NCBI GenBank assembly: GCA_030737835.1
Contig: CM060850.1
Coordinates: forward strand, 3,850,015-3,914,014
Reading direction: 5' to 3'
DNA length: 64,000 nt
From: Acorus gramineus
Taxonomy: Eukaryota > Streptophyta > Magnoliopsida > Acorales > Acoraceae
The position numbers were made by a program, and so were the translations under genes. The notes beneath the pieces were generated by a model, which saw only the letters and a list, made by a program, of their open reading frames with translations, had not been told where the DNA came from and searched no databases. Of this stretch, positions 47,254 through 58,400 are shown in pieces. The first letter of the stretch is position 1. Each line of letters begins with the position of its first letter.

Positions 47254-50249
47254 ATGGTAAGCCCGATCTCACCCTCTTCTCCTCGTCCGATCAGATCTAA
47301 CACTTCCGTTCCTCTCTCAACAGATCATCTCCGAGAAGAACCGTCGAGAGATCTCCAAGTACCTCTTCCAAGGTTAAAAACTACTCCTTCTAACAATGGA
47401 TGAACGAAGAGAACGGACTTTGATTTGATTTGATTTTGTTTGTTGTTTTGATCGGAAACGAATCAGAGGGCGTGTGTTACGCGAAGAAGGACTACAACCT
47501 GGCGAAGCACCCGTTGATTGACGTGCCGAACCTCCAGGTGATAAAGCTGATGCAGAGCTTCAAATCGAAGGAGTACGTGAGGGAGACCTTCGCGTGGATG
47601 CACTACTACTGGTACCTCACCAACGAGGGCATCGAGTTCCTCCGCGGATACCTCAACCTCCCATCCGAGATCGTCCCCGCCACCCTCAAGAAGTCCGTCC
47701 GTCCCCCCGCCAGGCCCTTCGCCGGTGGCGGAGGACCTCCTGGCGATCGTCCCAGGTCGATGATCTTCTTTTGATTGTGTGTTTGTTTTGTATTTCTTTG
47801 GTTTGAGTTCTCGTTTTGATTTAGGGTTTGTTGTTTTTTTTTTGCTTGGATCACAGGGGACCGCCTAGGTTTGAAGGGGATCGGCCGAGGTTTGGTGACC
47901 GCGAGGGGTACCGCGGTGGGCCGAGGGGGCCGCCGGGTGAGTATGGCGGCGGTGACAAGGAAGGGGCCCCGGCGGCGTTCCAGCCTTCTTTCAGGGTAAC
48001 CTATTGTTTCCTCCTTGGCCTTATTTTTCTTTATTGTGATTTTTATTTATATTTCTATGCTTTCTCCCACTTTGGAAGTGGTTTATTATATTTAGTTGTG
48101 TAATTCGTGAGAATGGTTTTTTTTATAGGGTCTTTACTTTGTAGTTTAATTTAATGTTATTAGTGATTCTTGTTTTACTTATAAGTTCTTTGGTTTCCGA
48201 TGCATGTGGTAATTTTGCCGGCAGGGTTCTTGTGTAATCTAAAATGAATCTGCTTAGGGGATTTGTGTAGGTTGTTTTTTGCTTGGTGTTATTATTTGAA
48301 GAACTTCATTTTGCTGTTTGCACAAGATGCTTAGTTTTTGAGCACTCGACTTATTGTACTGCAAAAGGTTTCATGTGGTTGCTATGTCATGAAAGGTATA
48401 TGACGAAAGTGTATAGATCAAAATAGGTGGTGAATGAATCTGTCATATGCTCAGTTGTTCACTTTGTGAAGTTGAAGAGAAATCAGTTGAACATCTCTTT
48501 TGTGCTTGCATGTTGGTTAAAAGATTATGGGTTTCTCTAGATTTTTAACTGCTAAGATGATTCCGGGCATTTGCTCTGATTAATAGAATCATGGCTCATG
48601 CCTACCATGCTTTCAAAAAAAAAAAACTGCCAAGATGAATAGTAATTTCTCAAGTTTCAAAAGTGTATGGGAGGTTGGCAAGATATTAATGACTAAAAGA
48701 GGAGTATTAAAGCAAAGGTCTCCAAATTCTGATTTCGGTATGCTGCTCGGCCATATGGTTGAAGTGAGATGATTTTTAAAGGATGTAATCCTTATTTTCT
48801 AAACATCTGGGAATCCAATAACCAATTTTTTAAATATGGGAATCACATTGTGCATGAGCAGCCACAGTTCAGTTGGTGCAAGGTAAAGTTAGGATCGTGG
48901 AGTATTACTTGGTTGAATGTTTACTGTTTGGGCTGAGAATCTTGTGATTTTCTTTTGTTTGGATGGTCAGGTGCCGGGTTTTAGACAGTAGTCTATTCAT
49001 CTACCATGCTGAATTTTCTGCTCATTATGTTTTTTTCCTTGATTAGTATTTTACTTATAGGAATTAGGTGGTAGAGTTCCTACTGTATCTCAAAATAAAT
49101 AAATTAATATCATTCCATGAAGATTAGAGACTTTTCTAAATCTGATTAATAGAATACATGGTGAAATGCTTGAGAAAGATGTGGAATTCCTTGTGTTACA
49201 TGGAAATGGACTTGACTGAAGATTGAAGGGAGTGGACAGGAAACTGAAATGTGGATTATCCCCTTTTTCATATGTCATTGAAAGAGCCTCTTTCATTGTG
49301 GAAATCCGAGATGATCATTTCTGGCCTATGAGGTCAAGGTATTTGTGGGGGTAAGGTGTGATTCAAGTAGCTTATTCAGGTTGATCTTATTTTGCATGTG
49401 ATTGTGATTTATATTTTTCTTTATGAGATGGGAATCATCTTTTATTTGGGCGGGCATTAACATAAATGTCGTGCAATTCAAGCCCTAGTCCCATTAGGTA
49501 GGGTGAAGGCTTCTCTGTAGAAATATCAATTAGTTGGGTTTAAATCATGTTGATGTGAATGCCGTATCATTTCCTCCTGTTTGCTATATTCTCTAGGATA
49601 ATGTTACATTCAGTCTCATTTTCAGCCTCAATTCCAGTCTACATAAGTTTTGAATTGTTTAAAAATAGTATACTTCATCTAATGAGGTACATACTTTTAT
49701 AAAAAATGAAGCATATACTCCAATGAATTGCATGGATGCATTTATAGAAAATGTAAAATTGTTTTTTTGAAACATATGCCTTGTTAACGTAAGTATATGC
49801 ATCGTTAATTTTCTATCGACGCATATAGGGCTGGAATTGGGGCTGAAAACGGATCTGGGTATAACAGCGCCCTATTCTCTAATCTAATTTGTTTGTCACA
49901 TCTCATTCCACATTTGAAAGCATTCCATTAGATGCTGCTGATCTCCGGTGTGTAAAAACATGCATTGGATAGTTAATAATCACTGAGCCGGTGTCTTTAT
50001 ATAGATAGCATGCAAAAACTCAAATAGATTTATTGAAACTCCAGGGTTCTCATTGCCCTTTTTCTATTGACACATTTGGATATTTAATACGTAATAATAT
50101 ATGTTGTTGAGGGATTCTTTTAGGTATTCCTATTCATTGTCTTAAGTTTCTTTCTCCTTTCCCAATGGCAGGGTTCTGGTGGAAGGCCGGGTTTTGGCCG
50201 TGGAGGTGGCGGCTTTGGTGCTGGGCCGACAAGCTCTGATCTTCCTTGA
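47254..50249 (+). CDS. RPS10: 40S ribosomal protein eS10
   Basis: Five coding exons: 47254-47256, 47324-47372, 47467-47755, 47857-47995 and 50172-50249, all GT-AG, encoding 185 residues. The first coding exon is only the ATG, with the donor GT following at once. The protein starts [20 protein letters not shown], then [50 protein letters not shown] and [13 protein letters not shown], the full S10 plectin-type domain (about residues 3-95). The tail is rich in Arg-Gly-Pro and ends [10 protein letters not shown], typical of plant eS10. It is part of the 40S subunit beak near the mRNA entry. The fourth intron (2176 bp) holds LINE and MITE insertions. No defects are seen. Confidence 0.95.
48430..48795 (+). 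pseudogene. LINE ORF2 remnant in the eS10 intron
   Basis: [18 protein letters not shown] (zf-RVT motif) and LVKRLWVSL are followed, after an insertion, by [20 protein letters not shown] and a stop near 48770. Both pieces match the C-terminal end of plant LINE reverse transcriptase. It is 5'-truncated and sense to eS10. No poly-A tail could be fixed for this outer element. Confidence 0.75.
48562..48627 (+). mobile_element. Tiny nested retroposon with poly-A
   Basis: About 65 bp ending in a run of A (48616-48627) interrupts the LINE remnant. It is flanked by ACTGCYAAGATGA at 48549-48561 and 48628-48640, one mismatch. This is the mark of a severely 5'-truncated L1-type insertion. Confidence 0.7.
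49602..49868 (-). mobile_element. MITE family B, copy 3, with ~45-bp TIRs
   Basis: TGTTACATTCAGTCTC then TTTTCAGCCTCAATTCCAG at the left pairs with CTGGAATTGGGGCTGAAAAC then GGGTATAACA at the right. Interior words match 9816-10092 and 46426-46660 in reverse. It lies in the last eS10 intron. The target-site duplication is not clear. Confidence 0.65.
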
Positions 50250-51102
50250 AACATGTTACCTATCTTTCAGTCATGTTTTCTTTATCGAGTCTGGCTAGGG
50301 ATTCCGAGAAACTGATGAGATCGTTTTGGATTGATAATTGTTTGAAGTTTTAAGTTCACAGAACCAGTAGGATATTTGGTAAGTTTTGTTTTCTTAAAAG
50401 GATTATGAGCTATTTATGAGAACTTGAAGCTGCGAATTTAGTTGTCTTATTCAAGATTTGTGGGGGCTTATGTTTGCTATCAGTATTCTTGCCAAATCTT
50501 CTATTGACTGCTCAGTAGCCTTATCCTATTTTGATACTCCGGTATACATAGTTATCTGGGGTAGTTTTTCTTCCTCCTCCATATTTTGTCTTTATATTTT
50601 TTAGTATTTTTGCGATGTGTAAAGCATGGATAGAATATTTCAGTAGTCCCTTTGAGAATTATTACTAGAGTTTATGGTGGTTTATTCCAGCATCGTTAAG
50701 AGTTAATGCTAACTTATCCAAGCATAGCTAATGTTTCATCCATACTTTTTTTTTTATTCCTGCATAATGGATCCTTAGCTCTGCCAAAAAAGGGGAGAAG
50801 AGGCTTACTCAAAAAAAAAAAAAAAGTTAAGTGTAGTGTGTATAAATTGTAATAATAATTGTGCCGGTCTGTCTTTTATAATCAACCTTTATTTGTTCAT
50901 CTAGAACTATAATTTCTATTATAATAAGACGAACACAAGGTAAAAAATTAACAAAACCTAAGAATCAATAACAAAGAGAAAATCATTTGATTCACTTCTC
51001 TCATTGCATAACTATTTTATTATTGGAATAGCCATCCGTGAAACCAACGGAGTGGGACTGGTTACACAAAAATATTGAATTACACCTCACTATCGTGCAT
51101 TG
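50250..51102. other. eS10 3' UTR and spacer to the PPR gene
   Basis: Convergent with the PPR gene. The 3' UTR should end within the first few hundred bases. A poly-A run at 50811-50825 preceded by ggcttactc may be the tail of a short retroposon; no target duplication could be confirmed. Confidence 0.45.
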
Positions 51103-53217
51103 TTAAAGGTCATGCACTATACAAGTAGAAGAATCCATGGTCAGCCTCCTAATTCCATCCAGCACCTCATAGACATCTTCACTCCTGGGATGTCTCGTGT
51201 CGCCAACAATGAAACGGTAGCTCTCCACGCCTCCCAACTCCACCGAGCTCCACCCCGCCTCCTTCCTCAGCTTCTCCCTCTTCATCTCCGCCCTCACCTT
51301 CACCGCCCACTCCCATTTCCCCGCCCTTGCATACACATTTGACAGCGCCACCCTCCACGCCTCGCTCTCTGGTTCTAACTCATTCAGCCTCTTCGCAGCC
51401 CTTTCAGCAACCTCGATGTCCCCCGACACCCCACAAGCACCCAGTAGAGATCCCCAAACCTCGGAACAATGTCTTATAGTCGACCAGTCGATGAAATCCT
51501 CTGCCGCCTTCAGATGCCCAGATTTTCCCAATAGGTCAACCATGCAAGTGAAATGCTCTGTACCTGGAACGATGCGGTGGTCTTCGATCATGCTTTTGAA
51601 GCAATTGAACCCTTCGCTTACCATTCCTGAACGAGCGCACGCTGAGAGAACACTCAAAAATGTAATGGAGTTCGGGTGCAGGTCCGGTAGTCTCTTGAGC
51701 TCCTTGAACACTAGTAAGGCTGAGATGGCATCCCCGTGGATCGCATGAGCTGTGATCATTGAATTCCAACTTCCCAGATCTCTGAAAGGCGTGTGCTCGA
51801 AGACTCGCAAAGTGGATGTTATATCACCTGACTTCGCATAGAAGTCGATGAGCGCGTTCCCGATGAAAACATCACATTCAAACCCTGATCTGATCGCGTA
51901 CCCATGGAGGATCTGTCCTAGTTTTAACGATGCAAGATGCGAACAGGCCTGCAGAGAGCTCAATATCGTGACAACATCAGGTGTGACACCTCCTTCGCCA
52001 TTGCTGTGGAGTTCTGTCAATAGCCCCAGAGCGTCATCGATGCGGGCGTTCTTTATGAAACACGAGATCATGGTGTTCCAAGATACTATATCTCTGTCTC
52101 TCATCGTGCAGAAGAGCCTTCTCGCCGACGCGATGGATTGCTCCTTCTTCCCATACATGTCCAACAGAGAGTTCTCCAACACAAGGCACGAAAAAAAGAA
52201 CCCGTTCTTAAGCAAGTACCCATGCAAGCCTTCCCCAATCTTTCGAATCCCCGAACAGGCGCAACAATGGATCAAAGCCGCCATCGCTTCCACATCAAGG
52301 CTGATGCATTCACCCGCCAAGCAAAACCGAATGAAGATCCTCACCGCTTCATCGATGAATCCATTCTTCGCATACATCTCAACAAGAGAACTAGCAACCG
52401 ATTCATCACCACCGAGCCCCAACTTCGCAACCCAACCATGAATCCATCCACAGAGCCTCTCCTCATTCAACAGAGAGCAAGACTGGATGAGACTAGCCAT
52501 GGTGACCTCGTTGGGCGAGACCCCATCTTCCACCATCCGCGCAAACAAAGCCAACGCCTTCTCAAACCGACCGTGGAGCACGCACCCCGAAATGACTGAA
52601 GTCCAAGAGACGACATCTCTTCTGCTCGATCCGAACAAAACCCTCTCCGCGGACCCGAAGCAAGCGGACTTCGCGTACGCGTCGACCAAGCAATTCCGCA
52701 CGAACGGGTCCTCGACGGCCCCGCTTTTGACAATGCGCGCGTGCACCGTTTGTACGGCTTTCGCCCACCTTTGGTGGGCGACAGCCCGCAAGAGAACGGC
52801 GAGGGTGAACTCGTTCGGAGGCGAGTCGCTCTCGCGGAGCATGTCTCGGAAGATGGAGACCACCTCGTCGGCCGCGCCGATGCGCGAGTGGGCCGACATA
52901 GCGGTGGTCCACGACACGGCGTCCCTCTCGGGCATATGGTCGAACAGCCTCGACGCGTCGTCCGGGCGACCGCACCTCCAGTAGAAGTTCAAGAGGGAGT
53001 TGGACACGAAGGGGTTCGAGGAGAGGCCGGTCTTCGATGCGCCGCCGTGGATGGAGGAGCCCAGTCGGAGGTCTCCGGAGGCGGCGCAGGAATGCATGGC
53101 GCGGACGCAGAGGGAGGAGTCGAGGAAGATATGGGGTGGGTCGGTGGTGGTGGGTTTGGAGGGGAGAGGAGGTGGTGGTGGTGGTTGTTGGTGGAGGTGA
53201 AGAGGAAGAGGAAGCAT
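51103..53217 (-). CDS. PLS-class pentatricopeptide repeat protein, E/E+ type
   Basis: Intronless, 704 residues. After a proline-rich N-terminus (HLHQQPPPPPPLPSKP), PPR motifs follow from about residue 35: SLLNFYWRCGRPDDASRLFD, VSWTTAMSAHSR, NCLVDAYAKS, VSWTSVISGCVLHGRFEKAL, SLVEMYAKNGFIDEAVRIF, SLLDMYGKK, NTMISCFIKNARIDDALGLL, NALIDFYAKSGDI, MVDLLGKSGHLKAAEDFI. The C-terminus has the E domain (SLLGACGVSGDIEVAERAA, LSNVYARAGKWEWAVKVR) and an E+-like end (RFIVGDTRHPRSEDVYEVLDG). The DYW deaminase domain is missing. Such proteins bind organelle RNA and, with a separate deaminase, often specify C-to-U editing sites. The organelle is not clear, as the N-terminus is not a typical transit peptide. 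The ATG at 53217 is the first in frame. Confidence 0.92.
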   Translation of the reverse strand: MLPLPLHLHQQPPPPPPLPSKPTTTDPPHIFLDSSLCVRAMHSCAASGDLRLGSSIHGGASKTGLSSNPFVSNSLLNFYWRCGRPDDASRLFDHMPERDAVSWTTAMSAHSRIGAADEVVSIFRDMLRESDSPPNEFTLAVLLRAVAHQRWAKAVQTVHARIVKSGAVEDPFVRNCLVDAYAKSACFGSAERVLFGSSRRDVVSWTSVISGCVLHGRFEKALALFARMVEDGVSPNEVTMASLIQSCSLLNEERLCGWIHGWVAKLGLGGDESVASSLVEMYAKNGFIDEAVRIFIRFCLAGECISLDVEAMAALIHCCACSGIRKIGEGLHGYLLKNGFFFSCLVLENSLLDMYGKKEQSIASARRLFCTMRDRDIVSWNTMISCFIKNARIDDALGLLTELHSNGEGGVTPDVVTILSSLQACSHLASLKLGQILHGYAIRSGFECDVFIGNALIDFYAKSGDITSTLRVFEHTPFRDLGSWNSMITAHAIHGDAISALLVFKELKRLPDLHPNSITFLSVLSACARSGMVSEGFNCFKSMIEDHRIVPGTEHFTCMVDLLGKSGHLKAAEDFIDWSTIRHCSEVWGSLLGACGVSGDIEVAERAAKRLNELEPESEAWRVALSNVYARAGKWEWAVKVRAEMKREKLRKEAGWSSVELGGVESYRFIVGDTRHPRSEDVYEVLDGIRRLTMDSSTCIVHDL

Positions 53218-54000
53218 TTGAGGTGGTTTGGGTTTTTGGAAGTGTTGAAAAAAAGTGATGGCGGGAATGAAGATGGTTGGGCTTTAGACTTTTAAATAGG
53301 GAATCTGATATTTTGATTTTTTTTTTTTTTTTTTTCAAATGATGTACATTTATAAAAGTTGATGCATCACTCATACGAGAGAGTGATGTAAGTATCAACG
53401 CTTTTTTAGGGTCTGTTTTAGACTGCCATGGATAACTCGACATTCAGAAAATCAAGGACGTGTGAAAGAAGCATTGTTTTTTGGTATTCTCAAACGCTAA
53501 AAAATAAGACCTGAAAACACTGACGGTGTAAATGCCAAATGCGTTACGAACTAAGATACCACAACAGTAGGTCACACTCACACGCATGTCTGAGAGGGGA
53601 TAATTTACATTAAAACATACAATATCTTGTTGGGAGAAATGTGAAGCAATGGTCCAATTTTAGTGTATAAGGTGGCGACCAATTTTATTTATATATAGCT
53701 TTATTTCCAAGAAGACGCTAAATTCATTGTGTTATGCAGAAGCTTAATTACAACCAGGAAGGTTAGAACATATAATAACAGAGCAGTATTTGAAATTTGA
53801 ACATGAAATAGAAGAAACTAGTTTGCAAGCAATCATCAATATTGCCTTTTGGTCAGATGAGCTCCCAAATAACTCTTTCATTAAAAAAATTTGAAAAAAA
53901 AAAAAAAAGGCAAGAAGATGAAATGGATCAAACTGCCAACGTGTCTGGTCTGGCACCTCATCCCGACAGGTCTATGAGCAATATGGAAGACTTGAAATGC
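53218..54000. other. Spacer upstream of the PPR gene, no gene recognised
   Basis: Includes a poly-T run (53314-53335). Short open frames across 53744-54033 have no domain. Confidence 0.5.
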
Positions 54001-54039
54001 AGCCATCTTCCATGGCCGTCATTTCTATTTTAAAAATTT

Positions 54040-54319
54040 ATGGGATACGTTCGCCAGCCTCATGTGCGAACGGGGCGGAGTCCTCAAAGGCACGAAGGTG
54101 GTAGATTTCTCCAGATATCATAGCATGAGAGCTGTTGGGCATCGGGGATATTGATGGATTGAAACTCTCTTCAAGTCCTCAAGCCTCCTAAGTTTTACAT
54201 TTTATCTTGCTTCTTTTTGCTCTTAACTTCTTTGTATCCCCTTCAGCCCAAGGTATATCGATTAATATAATCAGGTTCGCTTTTGATCTACCAATTTTCC
54301 CAAAAAAAAAAAAAAAAAA
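54040..54319 (+). pseudogene. Probable LINE 3' tail
   Basis: The frame FASLMCERGGVLKGTKVVDF runs to a stop at about 54155, followed by cttctttgtatcccc and a poly-A run at 54301-54319. The layout matches the LINE tails at 22100-22459 and 29063-29348, but the protein match is weak and no target duplication was found. Confidence 0.45.
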
Positions 54320-55402
54320 TCTTAATTTGTTTTTGAAGTCTCATCCATAACCTCATATACTAGTCTATGGACTCTATCATACACGCTATAATTTTTTTCA
54401 TATTTTTAAAGAAATACATATATATTAATAAATCTCAATGTATACTTCACTTTTTATAATAAATGTACTATAATGGATGAGATAATATCTAAAAAAAAAT
54501 GGTGATAACTATAAATGAGACTACACACAGAGTCGACATATTATTTTCCATAATAATTTACAGTTCTTTTTGCACTCTTTTCGCAGGCCCAAGTACTCAT
54601 GGTTGGAACATAGTCGCAAAGTATTCCAATTTTCAAATATTCAAAAAGGCACTTCAATTAGATACGAACATATTTTCATTCTTCGAATTGCACATTTATA
54701 CATACAAAATCCATGGATGAATCACATTCTCTGTAATTAAATAATAATAATTCTAAGAGTTGTCACGTATTCACACCCAACAAATAATTTTTTGTACACA
54801 TTATTCATACTAATGACAAAATACATCTATAAATAGTCTAATCACAGTACTTATCCCTTATATTTTACCATACCAAACAGTACACTTTCCAAATATTTGC
54901 CACTCAACTTTTTCACTACTCACACCTGCTCCCACAACTCTACCAACTCTACTATTTGTTCATAGCTCACACTTTGATCTTTCAAACAGTTTTGAAGTTC
55001 ACAGACCTACAAGTAGCCTATTAACATTGATTTCATTTGGCAACCATTATAATACTTCCCATAATCCTCCACTCAAACTGTGAAGCTTCCCTCGAAACAA
55101 AATATAATCACATGTACTCTCTCGCATGAACTCTTAATAACTGCCTATGATAAAACAGCTTACACACAGTATATAAGCATGGATATATGATAACCTGTAG
55201 AACGAATTCCGAAAAAGGGATGAATGATCTGCAACATAAAAGGCAATTGATTTGCAGGCACAGAAACTAAAATCGTTTTCTTTTAACTGTTAATTTATGG
55301 CAGACTGGGCTGTCCTTTTCTCATTTTTGTACCCAGTGTTTGTGTTTCTCGTGTCAACCAAAAAGAACAAAGGGAAAACACAGCTCTTTCTTTGCAAATA
55401 CC
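54320..55402. other. Spacer and 3' flank of the STE24-like gene
   Basis: AT-rich DNA. A worn MITE-like stretch (cctcatatactagtc...ggatgagataat) at 54340-54530 is the only structure seen. The 3' UTR of the protease gene lies in the right part. Confidence 0.45.
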
Positions 55403-58400
55403 TTAGTTCACCTTCTCGTGTTCATCGTCCAAGGCTCTGAGCCTTTCGACGAGTGGAGGATGAGAATAATGATATGCGGAGTACCATGGATCCGTATTCA
55501 TAGCTGATAAATTCTCTTCCTGAAATTGATTAAACCGACGATTAGAACTATTTGGCTAAGGATTTGATTCAGGAAGTAAACAAAAAAAAAAAACTGCAGC
55601 TTAGCATTGGATCGGACCAAATCTCTTCCCCCAGTAAGCATAAAAAATGCATCACATTTGAGTTGCATTAGAAATAAAACCTAAAAATTTCCAACATGCA
55701 AAATGACTTTAAAAGAATTTGTCATATATTTTTCCCTTTATGTCACACATTTTTCTGCAACTTACATTCATGGATGTAAAATCTCCTATTTTATAACCTA
55801 CAGTCAGTTACCTGAAGTTTTATGAGACCTGCCCGGAGTTCCTTGGCATAGCCAAGCTTCTTTCCAAAAGCATCTGCCTGCAGAATATCATTAATCATAT
55901 GGTCTATGAGAAAGACTTGAAAATGAGCAGAAAAAAGATGTTGCATATTATGGGATACTAAAAATTAACAGAGTTACAGGAGATGGAAATGAACTGACAT
56001 ACAAAGAAACACAAAGTTAAATAAACAGTTGAAGTGCTTACTTGAAATTCAAATTTTCGACTGACTAAATTGAGACCAAAACTTATAACATGCTGAACTG
56101 GTATAGCAACATGCTGCAGAAAAACAAAACGATCACTGTTAGAAATGCATGGCAGCAATGGCCAACAAATCCCATTCCCAACCACATAATAATAATCAAT
56201 AATTCATTAAATTTTAACTTTAAACTCCAAAATACAAATCCTTTGGCAAATCTATAAGAGGCCAAAAAAAAGATGAATAAGATAATTCTGCCAAGACAGC
56301 AGTAGAAGAATAAGACTGGATTTTACTACAAAACTAATTGCAGATCACTTAAATTCCTTGGGACTGTTTAAAAAAAAAAAAAAGAACTTGGGAGTCAATG
56401 ATAGCTAGAACCTACAAAATACGACACATGCATAATATAACACAAAATTAAGCAAGCAAACTTGCACAAATAAAATATATCCTTGTATATCAAAATTTAT
56501 AGTGTATTAGTTAACACATGCTCTGCATGGGGAAAGATATAGAAGGAAAAAATCGCCTGATGAGATAATAAAGAACTGGATTGGGATCTACATAGGAGCC
56601 ACATGAGCATGTGCCACAAGGATATGGGCCTTTTTTATCACTCATTAACCCTGTCTGGGCAAGTCTACTTACATTAGCCTCTGGCCCATGTTTATGGTAC
56701 TGCATCTCCCATCAGTTTTACTAATTGATGGATAAGACAATAATAGAGGGCCCTCAATGTTTGCAAGCACAGGGACATTTGCATTACAATAGAGAAGTGA
56801 TGTTGCAGAAGAAAAAAATGTTATGATGCTGGTTCAAAGTGAACCGCTGATATTCTCATCCTCCTCCTGGACTGAATGAATATCCACTGCTGATACAAGG
56901 GTCTGCCCAGTTTTTTGCAGAAAAGCAAAGCAAATACTTGCCCTCCTATTATTTGCATATATTAAGTAGATGTCACCATATTTTGACAGCTCTTTTAATG
57001 CCCTTGGTCCTGGTCTGTGGTGACCCTGCTTCTTCACAGGAAGCAAGGACTTGTTAAGGTCACTTGGGTGATGACCAAACATGAACATGTACGTCTTTGA
57101 ACATGCACCACAAAACCCACATACAGATTATCTCTTGTAATGAAAAAAATATAAATAAATAGAGTACAACCGAGAACAATTGGATTGGACCCATAGCTCA
57201 ATGGTTGACCAAAAAAATTTGCAACCATGAGGTCTGCGGTTCAAACCCCACCACTTGGATAGTGAAAAGAACAAGGATAGGTAACACTCAAAGAATAAGT
57301 TAATAACCACATCAACTACCTGGGATCGACACATCATACTTCAATCTTTTCAAGGTTTTTGCTTATATTACATCATAAAAGATTTTAAAGTGGTGTCTCC
57401 AGAAATTCATAAAACATTGTCAACATCACTAGCACTAATTGTCTATAATTCACATCAAACCAAGCCAACTTACTATAAGATATTAGGAGAAAAAACAATT
57501 TGCCCGTGTAAGAGTGTGGGCTGATTCTGATTGATTTAATTTTATTATATTTTATTTTATTTTTGTGAGAGGATTGATTGGCTAAGGAGATATTATATTT
57601 GAGTGGATGGGTAGGGGTGTTTTTGGCCTTTTGGAGATGTCCCATCTCCTTGTTTATTCTAGGAGGTAAGATTCATGTAGTTTAGAGCTATGCCTCTGTT
57701 TCTTAATAAATTTACAGATGGAGTGCTCCCAGTTTTCATTAAAAGAAAAAAAAAAAAAAGCAACTTACAGATGAGTCAACCCATAATGTTTGAAGATCAG
57801 TTAAGTGAATCAGAATAAAAAGGAATAGACAAGAAAACACAAAAAAAAAAAGGTCTAGACAGTTGCTGTAGTAACAAAACCAACGTAAACAAAAGAAAAC
57901 ATACCTGAAAGATTATAAGTCCAATGAGGACAGGTTGTGTATCAAAGCCAAAACTCTTGAACAAACTCTGTGAGTTTCTAATGAGAGCATATCCCCCAAA
58001 TTGTAAAAATGAGAGAATCTGCAGCATAGTGTAGAAGAGTTTTAAAATTCTCAAATACTGACTAGATTCAAAATACCACAGAATTGCCTTAAGTTGAAGA
58101 ATATTATATAAGGGAGTTGTTCAGAGCATGTTCACTATAACAAGATTGTATATAAATTGAAGTAAAAAGAGAAACGCAAAACAGTGCAAAAGAAAAAAGA
58201 ACTCTTGAGAAATAGTTCTGTCAAAGATTGGTCTTGGTGGAAGTGTACTGGTGGGGATGCATTAAAGAAGAAAATCATGGAGATAATTTGCTTCTATCAG
58301 ATCTCTTGTTTCCTGGTAGTGTGAGTGGAAGACTGTTGAAATTGGCAACAATGTCTTACTTTCCCCATCTTATTCCATGCTTAGATTGCATCAAAGACAT

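Noticed and set aside
57186-57262. tRNA gene
   Set aside because: A- and B-box-like words are present, but there is no paired acceptor stem or plausible anticodon arm.
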